Assembly (NCBI RefSeq): GCF_002284575.1
Contig: NZ_NPKJ01000066.1
Span: 27,513-91,512, forward strand
Direction of reading: 5' to 3'
From: Mesorhizobium temperatum
GTDB taxonomy: Bacteria; Pseudomonadota; Alphaproteobacteria; Rhizobiales; Rhizobiaceae
DNA length: 64,000 nucleotides
Shown here: in pieces, positions 33,065 to 42,062 of the stretch
Position numbering within the stretch: position 1 is the first letter of the stretch
How the letters are laid out: every line of letters starts with the position of its first letter
Translations under genes and position numbers: made by a program
The notes under the pieces: generated by a model
What the model saw: the letters and a program-made list of their open reading frames with translations, nothing else
Told to the model about the DNA's origin: nothing
Databases searched by the model: none

Positions 33065-33218
33065 TGGAATGCTCCTCCTGCTAGATCTTCTTCCGAGTTG
33101 GTTCTGTATCGAGGACGATCGGGAGGCACTCAATCCGACACTGAGTGACCTTTTTTGCTCCGATCAAGTTGGGCTTAGCTGGGCCAATAATGATCTGACA
33201 CGGATAATGGGTCCTGAT

Positions 33219-34859
33219 CTACCTCTCCTTGGCCATCTCCCTCAGCTTGAACTTCTGGATCTTGCCGGTCGAGGTCTTCGGGATTTCGGCGAAGATCACC
33301 GCTTTCGGTACCTTGAAGCGGGCGAGCAGCGCGCGGCAGTGATCGATGATCTCGGCCTCGGTCGCCGTCCTGCCCGGCTTCAGCTCGACATAGGCGACCG
33401 GCACCTCGCCCCATTTGTCGTCGGGCCTGGCGACGACGCCGCAGGAGGCGACGGCAGGATGCTTGTAGAGCGCCTCCTCGACCTCGATCGAGGAGATGTT
33501 CTCGCCGCCGGAAATGATGATGTCCTTGGAGCGGTCCTTGAGCTGGATATAGCCGTCGGGATGCCTGACGCCGAGGTCGCCCGAGTGGAACCAGCCGCCG
33601 GCGAAGGCCCCGTCGCTCGCCTTGCGGTTCTTCAGATAGCCCTTCATGACGATGTTGCCGCGGAACATGACCTCGCCGATCGTCTCGCCGTCGGCCGGCG
33701 TCTCCGCCATCGTCTCGGGGTCCATCACCGTCAGATCCTCGAGCGCGGCATAGCGCACGCCTTGCCTGGCCTTCCTCGCCACCCTGAGACCCTTGTCGAG
33801 CCCGTCCCACTCGCCATGCCATTCGTTGACGACGGCCGGGCCATAGGTCTCGGTAAGGCCATAGAGGTGAGTGACCGCAAAGCCTGCATCGGCCATGCCC
33901 GACAGCACTGCTTCCGGCGGCGGTGCCGCGGCCGTGCTGAAGGTGACCGTCTGCGGAAATTGCCGCTTGTCCTCGTCCCTGGCATTGATCAGCACCGACA
34001 TCACGATCGGCGCGCCGCACAGATGGGTGACGCCATGATCGGCAATGGCGTCGTAGATCGGCTTCGGCCGCACCCAGCGCAGGCAGACATGGGTGCCGAC
34101 CTGCACGGCCAGCGTCCACGGAAAGCACCAGCCATTGCAGTGGAACATCGGCAGCGTCCACAGATAGATAGCGTGCTTGCCCATGCCGGCATGGATGGTG
34201 TTGGCGTAGGCCATCAGTGCCGCACCGCGATGATGATAGACGACGCCCTTCGGATTGCCTGTCGTGCCGGAGGTGTAGTTGAGCGAGATCGCATCCCATT
34301 CGTCGTCCGGCATCGACCAGGCGAAATCCTCGTCGCCACCCGCGACGAAGTTCTCGTAGTCGAGCGTGCCGATCCGCTCGCCCTTGGGATAAGGGGCGTC
34401 GGCGGCGTATTCGGGATCGTCATAGTCGATGACCAGCGGTTTTACCTTAGCCAGCGCCAGCGCCTCGCTGACGACATTTGCAAATTCGCGATCGACGACA
34501 AGCACCTTGGTTTCGGCATGGTCGAGTTGGAAGGCGATGACCGCGGCATCGAGGCGGGTGTTGAGCGAATGCAGCACCGCCTTGGTCATCGGCACGCCGA
34601 AATGCGCTTCCAGCATCGGCGGCGTGTTGGACAACATCACGGTGACGGTGTCGCCGTTGCCGATGCGGCGCCTCTGCAGCGCCGAGGCAAGCTTCAGCGA
34701 CCGCCGCCAGAAATCACGATAGGTCGTGCGCTGGCGGCCATGGATGATCGCGACATGGTCGGGAAAGGTCTTTGCCGCGCGCTCCAGATAGCTGAGCGGC
34801 GTCAGCGGCTGGTGGTTGGCTGGATTCCTGTCGAGATCCTGTTCGTAGGGATTGCCCAT
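33219..34859 (-). CDS. Acyl-CoA synthetase (AMP-forming)
   Basis: A 546-residue ANL-superfamily ligase. The phosphate-binding loop NYTSGTTGNPKGV, the A5 motif YGLTETYGPA, the GWFHSGDLG motif and the closing PKTSTGKIQKFKLRE with the A10 lysine are all present. It activates a carboxylic acid to acyl-CoA through acyl-AMP. The medium/long-chain group that includes DmdB-like (methylthiopropionyl) ligases is the nearest I recognise, but the substrate is open. The ATG at 34859 follows GGGAGGA. It stands alone on the minus strand, divergent from the SorC regulator. Confidence 0.85.
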   Translation of the reverse strand: MGNPYEQDLDRNPANHQPLTPLSYLERAAKTFPDHVAIIHGRQRTTYRDFWRRSLKLASALQRRRIGNGDTVTVMLSNTPPMLEAHFGVPMTKAVLHSLNTRLDAAVIAFQLDHAETKVLVVDREFANVVSEALALAKVKPLVIDYDDPEYAADAPYPKGERIGTLDYENFVAGGDEDFAWSMPDDEWDAISLNYTSGTTGNPKGVVYHHRGAALMAYANTIHAGMGKHAIYLWTLPMFHCNGWCFPWTLAVQVGTHVCLRWVRPKPIYDAIADHGVTHLCGAPIVMSVLINARDEDKRQFPQTVTFSTAAAPPPEAVLSGMADAGFAVTHLYGLTETYGPAVVNEWHGEWDGLDKGLRVARKARQGVRYAALEDLTVMDPETMAETPADGETIGEVMFRGNIVMKGYLKNRKASDGAFAGGWFHSGDLGVRHPDGYIQLKDRSKDIIISGGENISSIEVEEALYKHPAVASCGVVARPDDKWGEVPVAYVELKPGRTATEAEIIDHCRALLARFKVPKAVIFAEIPKTSTGKIQKFKLREMAKER

Positions 34860-35047
34860 CCCGTCCTCCCAATGTCTGATCGAGAACTTCTACCCCACAG
34901 GCTTCCGGCCCGTCACCATCCACCATGCCACGATAGAACGCATTTGGCACAATGGTGATCTAGATTTAGCGAGCGAAGGGGCATCGTTTTCCCTTGCTCG
35001 GTTTGACTTTTGTCGAGAGCCGTGAATAATGTCAGCGAGGAGATGGC

Positions 35048-36013
35048 ATGGCGATCCGACCGGCAGAACAGCTTATTCACAAGGCCGCCTGGCTCTACTA
35101 TGCGCACGGCCTGCGCCAGGACCAGGTGGCCAGCCAGCTGAAGATTTCCCGAGCCTCGGTCGCCATGTATCTGCGCAAGGCGCGCGAGACCGGCATCGTC
35201 AACATCTCGACCTCGACCCAGCTTTTCACCGACGATGTCATGGCGCGCAAGCTTGAAGACGCGTTGAAGCTCGACGCCGTCTGGATCGCGCCGGAAAACG
35301 GCCATGTCGCCGATCCGTCGACCGATATCGCGGTGCTGGCGGCCAGCGTCTTTCTCGAATTGATCAAGAAGGGAGACCGCATCGGCGTCGCCTGGGGGCG
35401 GACCATTTATATGATCGCCGACGTCATGTCCTACGCCGATCTGCAGGATGTCACGGTGGTGCAGCTCTGCGGCAATCTCGGAGCACCCTATTCCTACCGG
35501 CCCGACCAATGCACCATGGAAATTGCACGCCGGCTCAACGCCGAGGGGCTCAATTTCTATGCACCGCTGGTGCTGACGACGGAGGAACTGGCGCGCGGCC
35601 TGCGCGCCGAGCCGGTGATCCGCGAGCAATTGTCGGGCATCAGTGAATGCAACCTGGCGCTGTATTCGGTCGGTACCGTCGACGCCGACAGCCATGTCGT
35701 CAAATGCGGCGCGCTGACGGCCAGCGAAATGGAGGTGCTGCGCCGTGCCGGCGCTGCCGGCGTCATCGCCGGGCAGATCATCGACGCGCAAGGCAAGGCG
35801 CTCGACTGCAGCTACAACCGGCGGGTCATTTCGGCGGAGCTGTCATCGCTGCGCAAGATCGAAAAGCGCCTCGTGGTGGTGCAGGAGGACAGCAAGTTCG
35901 AACCGCTGGTGGCGGCGATCGCGGGTGGGCTGTGCACACATCTGGTGGTCGGCGCCCGGATGGCGCGACGGCTGCTCGACCATGCCGGGCCGGCAGCGGA
36001 AAAGGTCGCCTAG
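35048..36013 (+). CDS. SorC/DeoR-like sugar-binding transcriptional regulator
   Basis: A 321-residue protein with an N-terminal helix-turn-helix (HKAAWLYYAHGLRQDQVASQLKISRASVAMYLRKARE) and a SorC-type phosphosugar-binding domain from about residue 60 (DRIGVAWGRTIYMIAD, LCGNLGAPYSYRP). Regulators of this type sense sugar phosphates and control adjacent sugar operons. It lies 87 bp before the fused aldolase/dehydrogenase and probably controls that gene and the divergent importer and mtnKA genes. The palindrome at 41963-41991 is a candidate operator. The ATG at 35048 follows GAGGAG. Confidence 0.82.
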   Translation: MAIRPAEQLIHKAAWLYYAHGLRQDQVASQLKISRASVAMYLRKARETGIVNISTSTQLFTDDVMARKLEDALKLDAVWIAPENGHVADPSTDIAVLAASVFLELIKKGDRIGVAWGRTIYMIADVMSYADLQDVTVVQLCGNLGAPYSYRPDQCTMEIARRLNAEGLNFYAPLVLTTEELARGLRAEPVIREQLSGISECNLALYSVGTVDADSHVVKCGALTASEMEVLRRAGAAGVIAGQIIDAQGKALDCSYNRRVISAELSSLRKIEKRLVVVQEDSKFEPLVAAIAGGLCTHLVVGARMARRLLDHAGPAAEKVA

Positions 36014-36100
36014 ATACGCAAAACTCTGCCGCGGGCGCATTGCCATCAAGGCGTCGCGGCATTCCTGTTTCACAACGAGAGCAAATCGGACGAAGCGAAC

Positions 36101-38155
36101 ATGAAGAACCTGTGGAATGACGGCGACGCGGAGAAAATCGTTGCCGACTATGCAAAGAAGGGTGTTGCCCGCGACCTGGCGCTGCGCGTCTATACGACCA
36201 GGCTTCTGGGCGGCGAACCGCGGCTTGTCCTGCATGGCGGCGGCAACACATCGTGCAAAACAAAGGCCACTGATCTCGTCGGCGACAAATGGGACGTGCT
36301 CTGCGTCAAGGGCAGCGGCTGGGACATGGGCGTCATCGAGCCGCAGGGCCTGCCGGCGGTCAAGCTCGGTGCGCTGCTCAAGGCGCGATCGCTCAAAAAA
36401 CTCTCCGACGAGGACATGGTCGCGCTGCAGCGGGCGAACCTCATCGATCCGTCTTCGCCCAACCCTTCGGTCGAGACACTGCTGCACGCCTTCCTGCCGC
36501 ATAAATTTGTCGACCACACGCACTCGACCGCCATCCTGGCCGTCGTCGACCAAGACGACAGCGAGGCGCTGAGCAAGAAGGTCTTCGGCAGCAAGATGGG
36601 ATTTGTGCCCTACATCATGCCGGGCTTCGACCTGGCGAAGGCGGCGGCCGATGTCTTCGACGCCGATCCAACGGTCGAGGGCCTGATCCTCGACAAGCAT
36701 GGCATTTTCACCTTCGGCGACGATGCCAAACAGGCCTATGACCGGATGATCCATTATGTGAACCTCGCCGAGGATTTCATCACCAGCCACGGCAAGCCGC
36801 GCACCGAAAAAGCCGCCTTGCCAGCTAGGCTGGCGAAGCCTGCGGATATCGCGCCGATGCTGCGCGGCGCCGTGGCGGTGGCACGCGGCGAAGGCCGCTT
36901 CAACCGCATGATCAGCGATTTCCGCACCTCGGACGCGATCGTCGATTTCATCAATTCGGCAAAGATTGCCGACTATGCCGGACGCGGCGTGTCGACACCC
37001 GACCTGTCGATCCGCATCAAGACCGGACCGATGGCGCTGCCGGCACCCGACGCTGACAAGATCGGCGACTACAAATCCGTCATCCGCCAACATGTCGAGG
37101 AATTCGCCAAGGACTATCGCGCCTACTTCGAAACCAACGACGCGCTCGACGATGTGAAGCGCACGATGCTCGATCAGATGCCGCGGCTGACGCTGGTGCC
37201 GGGACTCGGCATGTTCGGCCATGGCCGCACGCTGAAGGACGCGAAGATCGCCTCCGACGTCGGTGAAATGTGGATCGAGGCGGTACGCGGAGCCGAAGCA
37301 ATCGGCGATTTCCATCCACTGTCCAAAGCCGACCTGTTCCCGCTCGAATATTGGTCGCTGGAACAGGCCAAGCTCGCCGCCAACAAGCCGAAGCCCCTGA
37401 CCGGCCAGGTTGTGCTGGTCACCGGCGGCGCCGGCGCAATCGGTGCCGCCACCGCAAAGCTGTTCGCCGATAATGGCGCCCATGCCGTCGTTGTCGATCT
37501 CGACGCGTCAAGGGCGACGGAAGCGGCGAAGAAGGCAGGCAACAGTTCGATCGGCATCGGCGCCGACATCACCGATCCGGCGCAGATGCGCGCTGCGTTC
37601 GACCAGGCGGTCGCCGTTTACGGCGGCCTCGACATCCTCGTCTCGAATGCCGGTGCGGCCTGGGAGGGCAGGATCGGTGAGCTCGACGACGCCACTTTGC
37701 GCAAGAGCTTCGAGCTCAATTTCTTCGCCCACCAGTCGGCGGCGCAGAACGCGGTGCGCATCATGCTCGAACAGGGCACCGGCGGCGTGCTCCTTTTCAA
37801 CACCTCCAAGCAGGCAATCAATCCGGGTCCGAAGTTCGGCGCCTACGGCATACCGAAGGCGGCGACGCTGTTCCTGTCCAGGCAGTATGCCCTCGAGTAC
37901 GGCGCCCATAGCATCCGCTCGAATGCCGTCAACGCCGACCGCATCCGTTCCGGGCTTTTGACCGACGCCATGATAGCGAGCCGCTCGGGCGCGCGCGGCG
38001 TGTCGGAGAAGGAATACATGGCGGGCAACCTGCTCGGCCAGGAAGTGACGGCCGAAGACGTCGCCCAGGCCTTCCTGCATCAGGCGCTGGCCGAGCGGAC
38101 CACCGCCGATGTGACGACGGTAGATGGCGGCAACATCGCGGCGGCGCTGAGGTAG
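36101..38155 (+). CDS. Bifunctional class II aldolase / short-chain dehydrogenase
   Basis: A 684-residue fusion. Residues about 1-420 are a class II aldolase/adducin domain with LHGGGNTSCK, the metal-binding HTHSTAIL and DKHGIFTFGDD. Residues about 430-684 are a short-chain dehydrogenase with the nucleotide loop VLVTGGAGAIGAA, NTSKQAINPG and the catalytic YGIPK. Such fusions cleave a ketose 1-phosphate to dihydroxyacetone phosphate plus an aldehyde and then oxidise or reduce the aldehyde. The N-terminal sequence differs from the RhaD rhamnulose-phosphate fusion I know, and no rhamnose isomerase or kinase is near. The neighbouring mtnK and mtnA would instead deliver methylthioribulose 1-phosphate or 5-deoxyribulose 1-phosphate. 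That substrate is inferred from context. Confidence 0.85.
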   Translation: MKNLWNDGDAEKIVADYAKKGVARDLALRVYTTRLLGGEPRLVLHGGGNTSCKTKATDLVGDKWDVLCVKGSGWDMGVIEPQGLPAVKLGALLKARSLKKLSDEDMVALQRANLIDPSSPNPSVETLLHAFLPHKFVDHTHSTAILAVVDQDDSEALSKKVFGSKMGFVPYIMPGFDLAKAAADVFDADPTVEGLILDKHGIFTFGDDAKQAYDRMIHYVNLAEDFITSHGKPRTEKAALPARLAKPADIAPMLRGAVAVARGEGRFNRMISDFRTSDAIVDFINSAKIADYAGRGVSTPDLSIRIKTGPMALPAPDADKIGDYKSVIRQHVEEFAKDYRAYFETNDALDDVKRTMLDQMPRLTLVPGLGMFGHGRTLKDAKIASDVGEMWIEAVRGAEAIGDFHPLSKADLFPLEYWSLEQAKLAANKPKPLTGQVVLVTGGAGAIGAATAKLFADNGAHAVVVDLDASRATEAAKKAGNSSIGIGADITDPAQMRAAFDQAVAVYGGLDILVSNAGAAWEGRIGELDDATLRKSFELNFFAHQSAAQNAVRIMLEQGTGGVLLFNTSKQAINPGPKFGAYGIPKAATLFLSRQYALEYGAHSIRSNAVNADRIRSGLLTDAMIASRSGARGVSEKEYMAGNLLGQEVTAEDVAQAFLHQALAERTTADVTTVDGGNIAAALR

Positions 38156-38177
38156 GCTCAATAACGGTCCAGACGCA

Positions 38178-38205
38178 AAAAGAGCGGCCCGAAAGCCGCT
38201 CTTTT
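38178..38205. terminator. Bidirectional terminator between convergent genes
   Basis: AAAAGAGCGGC-CCGAAA-GCCGCTCTTTT gives an 11-bp stem with an A-tract on one side and a U-tract on the other, between the aldolase/dehydrogenase stop (38155) and the convergent binding-protein stop (38226). Confidence 0.88.
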
Positions 38206-38225
38206 CTTTTGCCTGCCGTAAAAAG

Positions 38226-39281
38226 CTATTTGGCGTTGGGGTTCGGCATCCAGGCCGGCATCGCGACATCGGCATGAGCGAACTGCGGCAGCTTGACCGA
38301 GAGGTCTTCCATGTTCTTGATGTCCTTGTCGATCAGGTCCTTCTGGGTGATCAGCGTCGGCGGCACGATGACATTGTGGCCGGGGTCTTCGCCGGCCAAA
38401 AGCTGAGCCAGGGCGCGCACCGAAACCTGGCCGACGACAGCCGGATTGGTGGCGGCGGTTGCCGCCCAGGCGCTGTCGGGCTCGCGCATTGCGGCGATGT
38501 CGGAGGTCGAGATGTCGGCCGAATAGATCTTGATGTCTTGGGACAGACCGGCCTCGTCGACGGCGATCTTCACGCCCTTGGCGAATTCATCATAGGGCGC
38601 GAACATCACCTTGATGTCGGGGTTGGCCGACAGCACCGAGCGGGCCTGGTTGGCGACGGAATTGGCGATCGGATTGTCGAGCGTGCCGAACATCGCCGCC
38701 TCGTTGATGCCCGCATATTTCTTCTTGAAGTCGACCCAGGTCTCGTTGCGGCGGTCGAGCGGCGCGATGCCGGCGACATAGACGTAGCCGGCCTTCCAGC
38801 TCTCGCCATTGTCCTTGACCGCCTGTTCGAGCGCGAGGCGCGCGAGGTCGCGGTCGGACTGCTCGATCTGCGGTATTTCTGGGTTTTCGACATTGACGTC
38901 GAAGGCGACGACCTTGATGCCGGCGTCGACCGCGCGCTGGGCGGCTTCCTTCATCGATTCCGTCAAGCCGTGCTGGATGATGATGCCCTGGACGCCAAGC
39001 GCAATGGCCTGGTCGACCATGTCTGCCTGAAGGGCGGCGTCCTGACGGCTGTCGAGGACGCGCAGATCGACGCCAAGCGCCTTGGCCTGCGCTTCGACAC
39101 CGGAAAGATAGGCCTGGAAGAAGTCACCGGTCGAGAGATAGCGGACCAGCGCGATCTTGACGGCACCGGGTTTGTCGAACGGCGCCGGCTTGTCCTGCGC
39201 CATCGCCGGGACCTGCATCAGCAGCGCGGCGCCGGCAAGCCCGAGTGCTGCCTTCCCCAAAAGTCTTCTTGTGATCTTCAT
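38226..39281 (-). CDS. Sugar ABC transporter substrate-binding protein (RbsB-like)
   Basis: A 351-residue periplasmic binding protein with a signal peptide (MKITRRLLGKAALGLAGAALL, cleavage about AMA-QD). A type I sugar-binding fold follows, with AIALGVQGIIIQHGLTESMKEA and the lobe segment VKVVAFDVN-like hinge. It captures a sugar for the permease and ATPase encoded upstream in the same run (ATPase-permease-binding protein). The ligand is not evident. Methylthioribose or 5-deoxyribose would fit the mtnKA neighbours. The ATG at 39281 follows GGAGG. Confidence 0.85.
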   Translation of the reverse strand: MKITRRLLGKAALGLAGAALLMQVPAMAQDKPAPFDKPGAVKIALVRYLSTGDFFQAYLSGVEAQAKALGVDLRVLDSRQDAALQADMVDQAIALGVQGIIIQHGLTESMKEAAQRAVDAGIKVVAFDVNVENPEIPQIEQSDRDLARLALEQAVKDNGESWKAGYVYVAGIAPLDRRNETWVDFKKKYAGINEAAMFGTLDNPIANSVANQARSVLSANPDIKVMFAPYDEFAKGVKIAVDEAGLSQDIKIYSADISTSDIAAMREPDSAWAATAATNPAVVGQVSVRALAQLLAGEDPGHNVIVPPTLITQKDLIDKDIKNMEDLSVKLPQFAHADVAMPAWMPNPNAK

Positions 39282-39342
39282 GTTGTTTCCTCCACTTGTT
39301 GAACTCAAATTTCAGCCGGTCGAAATCCTGTCTGTCGAAATC

Positions 39343-40362
39343 CTACCTCTTGCCCCTGCCGGACAGGGCGAAGGTGAAGACAAGGGCAACCACGAGAACC
39401 AAGCCCTTGATGAAATCCTGCGTGTAGTAGGGCGCGTTCATCATCGTCAGGCCCTGCAGCAGCACGCCGACAAACACCGCACCGACGGCCGTGCCGAAGG
39501 CGTTCGGCTTGGCGGCGCCGAGGACCGCGTAGCCGATGAGCGCCGCTGCGACAGCATCGAGCAGGAGATTATTACCCGAGGCGATGTCGCCGCGTCCAAG
39601 CCGGGCAGCGAGCAAAATGCCACCGATCGAGGCAAAAACCCCTGAAATAACGTAGGCCCAGATTTTGTATGCCTTGACAGGCGCGCCGGCGAGTTCGGCA
39701 GCCCGTTCGTTGCTGCCGACCGCATACATCATGCGTCCGAAACGGGTGTATTCAAGAAAGAACCAGATCATCACTGCAAGCACGAGCAGCACGACCACCG
39801 AAACCGGGATGAGGTTGGGGATGAAGAAATCGAAGCGGTGGCGGCCGAGCGCCAGGAAGGCGGCGCCGAACGTGCCGTTGGCGACCGAGCCGTCGGGCAT
39901 CGTCATACCGGTGGCGATCGAGCGGCCCTCGGTCGGGATTCGCTGCAAGCCGACGAGCAGGAACATCATGCCGAGCGTCGCCAGAAGGTCCGGAACACGC
40001 ATATAGACGATCAGCCAGCCATTGATGAGGCCGACGATGACACCGATCGCGAGACAGGCGACAACCGCGACGACAGCGTTCTGCTCCAGCACCACCATGA
40101 CATAGGCGGCTGCCATCATGGCGCTGGTGGCGACGGAGCCGATCGACAGGTCGAAGCCGCCGACGACCAGGGTGGCGGTGACGCCGAGCGCCAGCACGCC
40201 GGTGATGGCGACGGACTGAAAGATGAAGACGGCGCTCTGCGGCGAGACGAAGCCATCGGCGGCGACGGCGAAATAGGCAATCAACCCGAACAGCAGAACG
40301 ATGAAGCCATAGCGGATGGCATGGTCGCGCGCCGCTGCCATCCTTACCCAACCCGAACTCAT
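39343..40362 (-). CDS. Sugar ABC transporter permease (RbsC-like)
   Basis: A 339-residue membrane protein with about nine to ten spans and the family signature GFDLSIGSVATSAMMAA, matching ribose-type permeases. It should dimerise and pair with the tandem ATPase encoded just upstream (37 bp gap). The frame opens upstream, but the ATG at 40362, preceded by GGAGAGGG, gives MSSGWVRMAAARDHA. It ends 61 bp before the binding-protein start. Confidence 0.86.
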   Translation of the reverse strand: MSSGWVRMAAARDHAIRYGFIVLLFGLIAYFAVAADGFVSPQSAVFIFQSVAITGVLALGVTATLVVGGFDLSIGSVATSAMMAAAYVMVVLEQNAVVAVVACLAIGVIVGLINGWLIVYMRVPDLLATLGMMFLLVGLQRIPTEGRSIATGMTMPDGSVANGTFGAAFLALGRHRFDFFIPNLIPVSVVVLLVLAVMIWFFLEYTRFGRMMYAVGSNERAAELAGAPVKAYKIWAYVISGVFASIGGILLAARLGRGDIASGNNLLLDAVAAALIGYAVLGAAKPNAFGTAVGAVFVGVLLQGLTMMNAPYYTQDFIKGLVLVVALVFTFALSGRGKR

Positions 40363-40399
40363 GCCCTCTCCATTCCACGTCCCATTATCTGCCCGCCCT

Positions 40400-41926
40400 T
40401 TACGCTGCGCTGTGCAACGGCCCGCCCGCCACTTCGGCCAGCAGGCGCTCGAGGTCGATGTCGGCATTGCGATGTTCGCCAACGATTGTCTGCTCCGACA
40501 TCACCAGGATGCGGTCGGCGGTCTCCAGCGCTTCGTCGAGTTCGGTGACGAACAGCAGCGTCGCACGGCCGTTCGCGCTCGCCCGCAGCTTGGCCGCGAT
40601 ATCGCGCCTGGCCGAAATGTCGACGCCCTGAAACGGCTCGTCCAGGATGAACAGTTTTGCCGCCTGCGACATCCAGCGCGCGACCATCACCTTCTGCTGG
40701 TTGCCGCCGGAAAGCGCCGACATTTCGTCCTTCTCCGAGCGGCAGACGATGCCCAGCTCCTGGATCTGGTGGCGGGCGGTGGCGCGCTCGATGCGGCGAT
40801 TGAGAACGCCGAGACGCGACATCCGCCTGTGGAACGGCAGGCTGATATTTTCCTGGATGTTGAAGTCGCCAACGATCCCGTTTTCGCCCCGGTCCTTGGC
40901 GACGAGAAATACGCCGGCAGCGATCGCCTCGCCCGTCGAACCCGGCGCATAGGGTTTGCCGTTCAGCACCATGGTCCCGGACAGCGGCTTGCGCACGCCA
41001 AACAGCGTCTCGGCGAGCGCGGTCTTGCCGACGCCGACGAGGCCGGTGATGGCAACGACCTCGCCGTCGCCGAGCGTCAAAGAGATCGCACTGGAACCTT
41101 CGGCAATGCGCAACCCGTCAATCGTCAGGACAGGCTTGGCGGAATTCCTGGCGACGATCCGATCGAGGTGGATCTTGCGGCCGAGCATGGCGTTGACCGC
41201 GCCTTCATAATCGAGCGGCTTGCGGTCGAAGACACCTGAGATGACGCCGTCGCGCATCGAGACGATCCGGTCGGCAAGCCGCCTGATGTCCGACATGCGG
41301 TGCGAGATGTAGAGGATTGCGACGCCGTGCTCGCGAAGCCTGTCGAGCAACGCGAAAAGCCGGTCAGCTTCGGCGCTGGACAGAGAGGACGTCGGCTCAT
41401 CGAGGATCAGCACTTTCGGCTGATGCGCCATGGCGCGGGCTATCGCCACCAGCTGGCGGTCGGCCAGCGAGAGATCGCTGATCCGGGCTTTCAGGTCGAT
41501 GGCCAGCCCCATTCGGTCGGCAACCACCTTTGCCTCGCGACGCACCCGGCCTGGATTGAACAGGGTCGGCGCGCCGCTGCCACTCAACCTGTCGAGCGTC
41601 AAATTGGTGGCGACGTCGAGGTCGGCGACGACACCATCATTGATGTTTTGATGAACGGTGACGACACCGGCGCGTATCGCCTCCGCCGGCGTATTCGGCG
41701 CGAAATCCTCCGGCGCAAAGTCGTGGCCGGCAAGGCTCATCGTGCCGCCGCCGCGCTCGTAGACACCGCTGATGATCTTGACGAGGGTGGATTTGCCGGC
41801 GCCGTTGGCGCCCATCAGCACGGTCACTTCACCCGCATGCAAATCGAGCGAGACGCCGCCAAGCACCTCGATATGGCCAAAGGACTTCCTCAGGCCGTGC
41901 ACGCGGAACACGGCATTATTGCCCAT
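40400..41926 (-). CDS. Sugar ABC transporter ATP-binding protein (tandem domains, RbsA-like)
   Basis: A 508-residue protein with two ATPase domains. The first has an intact Walker A (MGANGAGKSTLV), the signature ISDLSLADRQLVAIARA and Walker B VLILDEPTSSLSSAEADRLF. The second has a degenerate loop (GLVGVGKTALA), a SALSGGNQQKVMVARW signature and LFILDEPFQGVDISAR. This asymmetry is usual for ribose-type importers. The ATG at 41926 follows GGGAGGAAC and is first in its transcript. A strong palindrome lies 37 to 65 bp upstream, between it and the divergent mtnK. Confidence 0.87.
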   Translation of the reverse strand: MGNNAVFRVHGLRKSFGHIEVLGGVSLDLHAGEVTVLMGANGAGKSTLVKIISGVYERGGGTMSLAGHDFAPEDFAPNTPAEAIRAGVVTVHQNINDGVVADLDVATNLTLDRLSGSGAPTLFNPGRVRREAKVVADRMGLAIDLKARISDLSLADRQLVAIARAMAHQPKVLILDEPTSSLSSAEADRLFALLDRLREHGVAILYISHRMSDIRRLADRIVSMRDGVISGVFDRKPLDYEGAVNAMLGRKIHLDRIVARNSAKPVLTIDGLRIAEGSSAISLTLGDGEVVAITGLVGVGKTALAETLFGVRKPLSGTMVLNGKPYAPGSTGEAIAAGVFLVAKDRGENGIVGDFNIQENISLPFHRRMSRLGVLNRRIERATARHQIQELGIVCRSEKDEMSALSGGNQQKVMVARWMSQAAKLFILDEPFQGVDISARRDIAAKLRASANGRATLLFVTELDEALETADRILVMSEQTIVGEHRNADIDLERLLAEVAGGPLHSAA

Positions 41927-41962
41927 TCGTTCCTCCCTGACTATGACGCTAGGGGCTGTTCC

Positions 41963-41991
41963 GGCAATTGTCAACACGATTGACAATTGCC
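41963..41991. promoter_or_regulatory. Perfect palindrome between the sugar importer and mtnK, probable operator
   Basis: GGCAATTGTCAA-CACGA-TTGACAATTGCC has 12-bp arms and sits midway between the divergent ATPase and mtnK starts. A single operator could repress both units. The SorC protein encoded at 35048-36013 is the likeliest binder in the window, by inference. Confidence 0.7.
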
Positions 41992-42062
41992 AGAGAGCTT
42001 CCTAGCTTGGACCAACCGCCTTGGCTCCACTATGATGGGAGCACATCAGCGGGAGGGTAAGG

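Noticed and set aside
36101..38155. Rhamnulose-1-phosphate aldolase of a rhamnose operon
   Set aside because: No rhamnose isomerase, kinase or mutarotase is present, and the N-terminal aldolase sequence is unlike the RhaD fusion I know. The neighbours are mtnK and mtnA.
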